A DNA stretch of 57,106 nucleotides from Acholeplasmataceae bacterium (GTDB taxonomy: Bacteria; Bacillota_I; Bacilli_A; ML615J-28; CAG-313): assembly GCA_012838545.1 (NCBI GenBank), contig DUPC01000053.1, positions 1-57,106 of the forward strand, given 5' to 3'. Of this stretch, positions 52,334 through 57,106 are shown piece after piece. Both the position numbers and the translations under genes were made by a program. Below the pieces are notes generated by a model. That model had not been told where the DNA came from. It saw only the letters and a list, made by a program, of their open reading frames with translations, and did no database searches. Positions within the stretch are counted from its first letter, which is position 1, and every line of letters starts with the position of its first letter.

Positions 52334-53857
52334 CTAATGCAATTGACCGATGGTCTTTTCGACTTCATCGACAATTGTGTTGTTTTCCACAAGGTCTGTG
52401 GCTTGATTGATTAATGGATACATGATTTCATCTTCTTTTAAATAAGGAATGTACTTCCTAATGGTTTGATAAGCAGCTTTTGTACCGACTCCCAAATCGG
52501 AAGGATTTCGGAAATCTAGCGCTTGACAAGCGGTAAATAATTCCATTGCCAATACCTTTTGGGCGTTTTTCAAGATTTGTCGTGCAGTTAAAGCAGAGAT
52601 GCTACCCATGGAAACATGGTCTTCCTGGTTGGCAGATGATGGGATTGAATCGACAACTGCCGGATGAGCCAAAATCTTATTCTCGCTGACTAAAGAAGCA
52701 GCTACATATTGAACAATCATGAAACCGGAATTTAAACCTGGATGAGCCACTAAGAATGCGGGCAATCCTTCGCTTAAAGCAGGATTAACCAAACGTTCGA
52801 TTCTTCTTTCACTGATGCTTGCCAGTTCCGCAATCGCTATTTTTAAAAAATCAAATGCCAAGGCGATAGGTTGTCCATGGAAATTCCCGCCGGAAATTAT
52901 TTCCTCCTCATTTAAAATTAACGGATTGTCTGTTGCCGCGTTCATTTCCAATTCCACGATTTTTAAAACATATTCCAAAGCATCTTTAGTTGCCCCGTGA
53001 ACTTGAGCCATACAGCGAAGCGAATAAGCGTCTTGAACCCGCAGTTCACCTTGATGGGTTATTAGTTGGCTTTTTTGAGTTAGTCTACGGATATTAGCGG
53101 CTGAGAATTGTTGGCCCATTTGCCCGCGGACAAAATGGATGCGTTCATCAAAAGCAGCGATAATTCCCCGCAACGCTTCTAAACTAACCCCTCCTGCAAT
53201 ATCCGCTACTTTTGCCAAATTGATAGCATCATATAAAACAAGCGCCCCAACTGAGGTCATAACCTGCGTACCATTGATTAACGATAAGCCTTCTTTGGCT
53301 TCCAGATGACTTAAAGGTTCAATCTTGGCAAGTTCCAAAGCTTGTTTGGTTGTCATTAATTTTCCTTGATAATAAACTTCCCCAAGCCCAAGTAAAGGCA
53401 ACGCCATATGGGATAGCGGTGCTAAATCACCGCTGGCCCCAAGAGAACCTTTTTCGGGAATAGCGGGAATTAGGTCGTTATTTAGGAACTCAATGATTTT
53501 TTCCACCAATTCTAATCTAATTCCGGAATAACCTTTGGCAAGGACATTGATCCTTAAAGTCATAATTCCCCGAACGGTAGGGATATCAAAATGGGGTCCC
53601 ACCCCACAAGCATGCGATTTCAATAAATTGACTTGCAATTGTTGCAAATCCTGGCTTGAGATAGTTTTTTCAGATAGTATTCCAAAACCCGTATTAATTC
53701 CGTAGGCCACCTTTTTGTTATTAATGAGGTTTTTTATACTTAAATGGGAATCGTTAATTTTTTTTATGGCATCGTCGGCAAGTTTAACTTTTGCTTTGCC
53801 CTGGGCAATTTGGTAAAAATCCAATAAATTTAAATGGTATCCGTTTACTTCAATCAT
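52334..53857 (-). CDS. hutH: Histidine ammonia-lyase
   Basis: A 507-residue lyase that removes ammonia from histidine to form urocanate. The MIO prosthetic group forms from the Ala-Ser-Gly in GSLGASGDLAPLSHMALPLLG near 143. The Tyr in YGINTGFG near 50 is also present. It follows pilT by 24 bases without a terminator; an AGAGGTGG site precedes the ATG. It is the first gene of the hut operon. Confidence 0.97.
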   Translation of the reverse strand: MIEVNGYHLNLLDFYQIAQGKAKVKLADDAIKKINDSHLSIKNLINNKKVAYGINTGFGILSEKTISSQDLQQLQVNLLKSHACGVGPHFDIPTVRGIMTLRINVLAKGYSGIRLELVEKIIEFLNNDLIPAIPEKGSLGASGDLAPLSHMALPLLGLGEVYYQGKLMTTKQALELAKIEPLSHLEAKEGLSLINGTQVMTSVGALVLYDAINLAKVADIAGGVSLEALRGIIAAFDERIHFVRGQMGQQFSAANIRRLTQKSQLITHQGELRVQDAYSLRCMAQVHGATKDALEYVLKIVELEMNAATDNPLILNEEEIISGGNFHGQPIALAFDFLKIAIAELASISERRIERLVNPALSEGLPAFLVAHPGLNSGFMIVQYVAASLVSENKILAHPAVVDSIPSSANQEDHVSMGSISALTARQILKNAQKVLAMELFTACQALDFRNPSDLGVGTKAAYQTIRKYIPYLKEDEIMYPLINQATDLVENNTIVDEVEKTIGQLH

Positions 53858-53881
53858 TTGCCACCTCTGTTATCGTTTATC

Positions 53882-54946
53882 CTAATTATTTAAATAAGAA
53901 TCAAAAACCGCTTTGTTTTGCACGCGGCTTAACGCTTCTTCTTTGGCGATTACTTTATTTTTAACTAGTTGCGCTAAACTTTCGTCCATGGTTATCATGC
54001 CATGGGATTTGCCTGTTTGTACTGCCGAATATAGTTGCGATGATTTTCCGTCGCGAATCAGTGATAAAACGCCCGGAGTTGGAAGCATAATCTCCACCGC
54101 GCAAGCCAGACCTTTACCGTCAGTTCGGGGAATTAAATGTTGGGAAATGATTCCTCGAACATTTCCCGCTAGCTTAGAAGCAATTAACGGATGTTCATAA
54201 GCTTGGAAATTACTTAAAATTCGCTCGATGGTAGTGGAAGTTGAGTTGGTATGCAAAGTCGATAATACCAAATGTCCCGTGTCCGCCGCAATCAACGCTG
54301 TCTCGATAGTTTCCTTATCGCGCATTTCTCCCACCAAAATGATGTCAGGATCCTGACGCAAAGCTGAGCGCAAACCGCTCGAAAAATCAGCGCAATCTCT
54401 GCCAATTTCTCTTTGGGAAATCAGCGATAGACCTTTGGGATAACGGTATTCGATAGGGTCTTCAATCGTAATGATATGTTTGCGTTGTGTTAAGTTCACT
54501 TCATTGATTAAACTGGCTAATGTGGTAGACTTACCGTTACTGGTGGCACCGGTAATTAAAATGATACCGTTTTTGTATTTAATTAACTCTTTCATTTGCA
54601 TCGGCAGATGTAAATCTTCAAATCTTGGCACTGTTCGCGGTAAAATCCGTACCGATAAAGCCAGTTTGCCTAATTGGCGATAGAAATTTAAACGGAAAAA
54701 ACCTAAATCGGAATCTTCCAAACTAATATCAATTGCCCCCATATGGTCAAAGAGTTGTTTCTGTAAAGAGGTAGTAACAACTTCTTGAAAAAGGGCGGAT
54801 AAATCTTCTTCTGTTGTTTTGCCAAAATCATTTAAAGGTTTAAAATAAGTATTTACCCGAAGGAACGGATATTCATTGCTTACTAAATGAACATCGGTTG
54901 CTTTTTCGTTAATAGCTTGCTTTAAGATTTGGGTGAATTTTTCCAT
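53882..54946 (-). CDS. pilT: PilT-type twitching ATPase
   Basis: A 354-residue secretion ATPase of the PilT family, which drives retraction of type IV pili. N-terminal PAS-like region to about 100, then Walker A GATSNGKST near 135, the Asp box IEDPIEY near 165, Walker B PDIILVGEMRD near 210 and the His box HLVLSTLHTN near 235. AIRNLIRE-like motif of retraction ATPases is not obvious. No other pilus genes occur in the window, so it is an orphan. It has a perfect promoter and is upstream of hutH in the same direction, with no terminator between them. Confidence 0.9.
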   Translation of the reverse strand: MEKFTQILKQAINEKATDVHLVSNEYPFLRVNTYFKPLNDFGKTTEEDLSALFQEVVTTSLQKQLFDHMGAIDISLEDSDLGFFRLNFYRQLGKLALSVRILPRTVPRFEDLHLPMQMKELIKYKNGIILITGATSNGKSTTLASLINEVNLTQRKHIITIEDPIEYRYPKGLSLISQREIGRDCADFSSGLRSALRQDPDIILVGEMRDKETIETALIAADTGHLVLSTLHTNSTSTTIERILSNFQAYEHPLIASKLAGNVRGIISQHLIPRTDGKGLACAVEIMLPTPGVLSLIRDGKSSQLYSAVQTGKSHGMITMDESLAQLVKNKVIAKEEALSRVQNKAVFDSYLNN

Positions 54947-54978
54947 ATAGTCCTCTTTTCTTTTTTGTTTATACTTTC

Positions 54979-55007
54979 ATTATACCTGAAAACGGTATCA
55001 TTTTCAA
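54979..55007 (-). promoter_or_regulatory. Sigma-A promoter of pilT-hut
   Basis: On the minus strand TTGAAA (55002-55007), 17 bases and TATAAT (54979-54984), a perfect spacing. It is the only clear promoter upstream of the hut genes. Confidence 0.9.
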
Positions 55008-55031
55008 CTAAATCATGAATTATCAAAGAAG

Positions 55032-55060
55032 AAAAAACCCCTTCCCCAGAGGAAAGAGGT
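55032..55060 (-). terminator. Terminator of the B12-binding operon
   Basis: On the minus strand ACCTCTTTCC pairs with GGGAAGGGGT around a short loop, with G-U pairs, followed by TTTTTTCTTC. It lies between the S-component stop and the pilT promoter. Confidence 0.7.
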
Positions 55061-55072
55061 CAATGCCCATAA

Positions 55073-55576
55073 TTATTTCAGAATTTGTTTTAATACTTTT
55101 ATGCTTGGTTGGTATAACCAAAGTATCGTTAAGAAACTGCTCAAAGCAAGCATTATTTCAAAAGGAATGTCAGCTACCCAATAAGCATATAAATCCACTT
55201 CTGTTAGGAAAACTTGGGGAATTAACATAATCCAGGAATACAAAAAGGCAAACAGGATTCCCAGAAAAGCTAAAGGAAAGTTATCATTAACCCTTTTAAA
55301 AAGGGTTTTTAAAAGCAGAGGGATTGCCATCCAACCTATCATCATGAAGGGTAGATAAACAAAGTTAAACGAACCCATCAATAAATTATCCAAAATAACA
55401 TGAATAAAAATAATTATAAGTGAATGGGACAATTTTAAACTTTTTGCATAGACAAAAAGCAAAAAAACCGTCAGTTGAATGTTTGGCAAAATGGAAAGCA
55501 ATTGTTCCTGCACAAATAGAATCGAGGTGAGGATTCCGATAATAGCGATATCCTTGATAAGCATTTTTTGCTTCAT
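55073..55576 (-). CDS. ECF-type transporter S component-like membrane protein
   Basis: A 167-residue membrane protein with about five or six predicted helices, the size and hydrophobicity of substrate-specific S components of energy-coupling factor transporters. The N-terminal helix with IKDIAIIGILTSILFVQEQLLSILPNIQLTVFL (in parts: IAIIGILTSILFVQE and NIQLTVFLLF) has the small-residue face seen in S components. It is translated from an ATGA overlap with the DUF4430 gene. Its place in a cobalamin riboswitch operon suggests corrinoid as substrate. The ECF ATPases and EcfT are not in the window and are probably shared. Confidence 0.7.
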   Translation of the reverse strand: MKQKMLIKDIAIIGILTSILFVQEQLLSILPNIQLTVFLLFVYAKSLKLSHSLIIIFIHVILDNLLMGSFNFVYLPFMMIGWMAIPLLLKTLFKRVNDNFPLAFLGILFAFLYSWIMLIPQVFLTEVDLYAYWVADIPFEIMLALSSFLTILWLYQPSIKVLKQILK

Positions 55577-55968
55577 GATTGACCACCAGCTACCTTGGTA
55601 TAAACGAACCGAATTTCCGCCTTATCCTTTAAAGCGATTTGCTCGATTCCCATTCGGGCGGGGCTTCCATTGATATAAATCATTATAAAAGCATTTAAAA
55701 AGTCCGTTTCCAAATTTTCAATTCTCAAGAGTTTTCCGTTCTCGATGGTTATTTCAAAATGCTTTTGCAAAACTCCGACTAAAGTGTCGTTTTCTTGAAA
55801 AGATATTTTTTGCGATTTTTCTCCTCCCATTTCATCAACTATAACGACGGTAATCGTGCCTTCTTGTTTGGCCTTTTCTAGCTTTTTGATTAAAAAGTAA
55901 CTGCCGATCATCAATCCCAAGGCCAATATCGAAACGATGATTTTAACTGTTGTTTTATTCATAATCAT
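55573..55968 (-). CDS. Membrane-anchored DUF4430 protein (transcobalamin-like C-terminal domain)
   Basis: A 131-residue protein with one N-terminal transmembrane helix (about 8-27) and an extracytoplasmic domain (about 38-128). The domain has VVIVDEMGGEKSQKISFQENDTLVGVLQKHF, and later FLNAFIMIYINGSPA and FVYTKVAGG; this is the DUF4430 pattern, which corresponds to the beta domain of animal intrinsic factor and transcobalamin. It would face outside and help hold the cobalamin. It overlaps both neighbours with ATGA, so the three proteins are probably made in a fixed ratio. Confidence 0.8.
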   Translation of the reverse strand: MIMNKTTVKIIVSILALGLMIGSYFLIKKLEKAKQEGTITVVIVDEMGGEKSQKISFQENDTLVGVLQKHFEITIENGKLLRIENLETDFLNAFIMIYINGSPARMGIEQIALKDKAEIRFVYTKVAGGQS

Positions 55969-56825
55969 TGAAACAGGATGAATTGCGTCTTGGTGCGAAC
56001 AAATTCCCGATAGGCGACCAAAGCCGCAAAACTTTGCGGGGTGGAATAATCTAAATCTGTTTCGCCCTCAGCACTATATTTAAATGATCCGTCCCCCAAA
56101 TGAAAGTTCAACAAAGCTTCTACCAAATTGATGTTTTCAACAGTGAATTCAGCGCTTGTGGGATTAATATTGCTTGCCACAAGACCCATAATTGCGTAAG
56201 CGGTGGTGCAGGCGTTTGCGGTACCCCAAGAAAGAACCCCTTGAGGTGTTAAGTTTTCTTTGATTAGGTTAACTAAGGGCGTTTTATCTATTTCATGGTC
56301 GAAAAGAGCCATTAAGGCTGCTCCCGCATAATCCGCATCCTTTCCTTCGACATTTAATATGTCGCTCATTATCGCTTGCTTTAATGAAACGTTGCTGGAA
56401 GTGAAATTTAAAGCCATCAAAACATAAGACATATTCCAAGGGTCAAAGGTTGTTAATTCGGTAAGAAATTGTTTTGCGTTAGGACTTTCTAGACCAAAAG
56501 CCCGGGCAATAACCAAAGCAATAAAGGCTTCGGTTCCCTGTTTGATTTGACGGTTTTCTAAATCCAATTCCACCTTGTCTGAGGTAAGATAATCCTCCAA
56601 GCTAATGTCATAACCGCTGTTTTCCAAAACTTTAACTCCGGCAACCACATGATATTCAAGCGTCAGTCCCGTCGCGCTTTCTGTTAAGTACCGAGTTGCA
56701 TAGTTTGCGATAAAATGGTCGATTGCTGAATCGACGCGATCAATGAGAGTTTCGGTTTGGTTACCTTTACAGCTTGTTGCACCAGCAAGCATCAAAAGAA
56801 CCACCAAAAGTAATAATTTCTTCAT
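55965..56825 (-). CDS. Alpha/alpha-toroid lipoprotein, intrinsic-factor-like cobalamin binder (candidate)
   Basis: A 286-residue lipoprotein. The signal peptide has the (weak) lipobox ATSC at residues 16-19. The rest is built from helical repeats of the squalene-cyclase/prenyltransferase alpha/alpha barrel: YVLMALNF, DYAGAALMALF, ACTTAYAIMGLVA and STPQSFAALVAYREF. These aromatic/small-residue stretches repeat about every 50 residues, as in the alpha domain of intrinsic factor and transcobalamin. It is directly behind a cobalamin riboswitch and is followed by a DUF4430 gene, the other domain of those proteins. The ATG at 56825, after GGAAG, is preferred over an upstream start that lies within the riboswitch. 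Confidence 0.8.
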   Translation of the reverse strand: MKKLLLLVVLLMLAGATSCKGNQTETLIDRVDSAIDHFIANYATRYLTESATGLTLEYHVVAGVKVLENSGYDISLEDYLTSDKVELDLENRQIKQGTEAFIALVIARAFGLESPNAKQFLTELTTFDPWNMSYVLMALNFTSSNVSLKQAIMSDILNVEGKDADYAGAALMALFDHEIDKTPLVNLIKENLTPQGVLSWGTANACTTAYAIMGLVASNINPTSAEFTVENINLVEALLNFHLGDGSFKYSAEGETDLDYSTPQSFAALVAYREFVRTKTQFILFQ

Positions 56826-56854
56826 ACTTCTTCCTTTCTTTCTATTTATATATT

Positions 56855-56984
56855 GATGATAAGTATCCTGACTCCACTTCATCCTCCATGCGCCTTCCCG
56901 AATAATCTTTCAGTGGCTTATTGCATTTCGTCCGTGTTACAGTTGCTGGGACAGTTCAAGTTTCACACTTGATTCCTTATCACC
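56855..56984 (-). promoter_or_regulatory. Cobalamin (B12) riboswitch
   Basis: The minus strand carries the conserved elements in order: CCCAGCAACTGTAA (family CCCGCAACTGTAA), AAGCCACTG, CGGGAAGGC and GAGTCAGGATAC (the B12-box region). The ends GGTGATAAG (56976-56984) and CTTATCATC (56855-56863) pair over 9 bp (one G-U) to form P1. No T-run terminator follows, and the lipoprotein start is about 30 bases after P1, so translation control of the GGAAG site is likely. High cobalamin would lower expression. Confidence 0.92.
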
Positions 56985-56991
56985 TATCTAT

Positions 56992-57020
56992 ATTATACCA
57001 ATTAATCGGTTCAAAAGCAA
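56992..57020 (-). promoter_or_regulatory. Promoter of the B12-binding operon
   Basis: On the minus strand TTGCTT (57015-57020), 17 bases and a perfect TATAAT (56992-56997). Transcription would start a few bases before the riboswitch P1. Confidence 0.75.
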
Positions 57021-57036
57021 TTGAATGGAAAAATAT

Positions 57037-57064
57037 AAAAAAAGGGCGCAAATAATGACGCCCT
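57037..57064 (-). terminator. Terminator of the gene entering from the right edge
   Basis: On the minus strand AGGGCG-loop-CGCCCT is followed by T7. It overlaps the stop of the truncated gene. Confidence 0.8.
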
Positions 57065-57106
57065 ATAGATAAATTTTGACAATTTCGCCATCTGCGCTTT
57101 CCACAG
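57063..57106 (-). CDS. Last codons of an unidentified minus-strand gene
   Basis: The minus-strand frame reads VESADGEIVKIYL and then TAG at 57063-57065, immediately before a terminator hairpin. The rest lies beyond the window. The 13 residues are too few to name a family. Confidence 0.45.
   Translation of the reverse strand, partial: VESADGEIVKIYL

Noticed and set aside
1-57106. CRISPR arrays, insertion sequences, prophage genes, rRNA or tRNA genes
   Set aside because: No regularly spaced direct repeats, transposase or integrase reading frames, or RNA gene signatures were found by eye; weakly structured RNAs could be missed.

Overview
The window looks like a chromosomal segment of an uncultured, low-GC, endospore-forming member of the Bacillota (Bacilli or a lineage near it). 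The reasons are the AT-rich sequence, strong AGGAGG-type ribosome binding sites, sigma-A style promoters, a T-box leader, MutS2, RNase HIII, the conserved block nusB-xseA-xseB-dxs-recN-spoIVB-spo0A, and a GerK-type spore germinant receptor operon. TGA is used as a stop codon, so this is the standard bacterial code. The exact family cannot be read from the sequence. Almost every gene lies on the minus strand, and genes are packed with 4-17 nt overlaps. Several terminator hairpins overlap the stop codon.

Layout. 1-5.0 kb: a partial gene, a Fic protein, a rubredoxin-like protein, mutS2, and divergent rnhC. 5.06-13.7 kb: one apparent 8.7-kb minus-strand operon behind a compact T-box leader: hisS, aspS, tcdA, a small Cys membrane protein, a dCMP deaminase, two tandem PDZ-Lon proteases, a small membrane protein, lspA, rluD. 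13.8-17.7 kb: dinB (apparently with an ATT start), an acyltransferase and a GltS-type transporter. 17.8-27.4 kb: the housekeeping/sporulation block ending in spoIVB and spo0A, led by an esterase-like lipoprotein without its nucleophile. 27.5-39.0 kb: a QueH fusion, a sugar-kinase-like APH protein, a repeat protein, trmL, a MATE and an MFS transporter, a U32 peptidase, DegV and a 5'-nucleotidase lipoprotein. 39.1-42.8 kb: gerKA-gerKC-gerKB. 42.9-47.3 kb: a nitroreductase, then a module of a duplicated DUF1538 membrane protein, two PII-like proteins and two further membrane proteins. 47.5-53.9 kb: a complete histidine degradation operon (hutH-hutU-ftcD-hutI-fchA), directly behind an orphan pilT. 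55.0-57.0 kb: a cobalamin riboswitch controlling an alpha/alpha-toroid lipoprotein, a DUF4430 protein and an ECF S-component-like membrane protein.

How the genes work together. The hut operon converts histidine to glutamate plus 5,10-methenyl-THF, so histidine can feed nitrogen and C1 metabolism. The last operon reads as a corrinoid uptake system whose two binding proteins correspond to the two separate domains of animal intrinsic factor/transcobalamin. The spo0A/spoIVB/gerK genes indicate a sporulation and germination cycle. The strongest candidates for new biology are the split intrinsic-factor-like B12 operon, the DUF1538/PII module and the very short Asp-type T-box. No CRISPR array, insertion sequence, rRNA or tRNA was seen, and no gene-free stretch exceeds about 300 bases.
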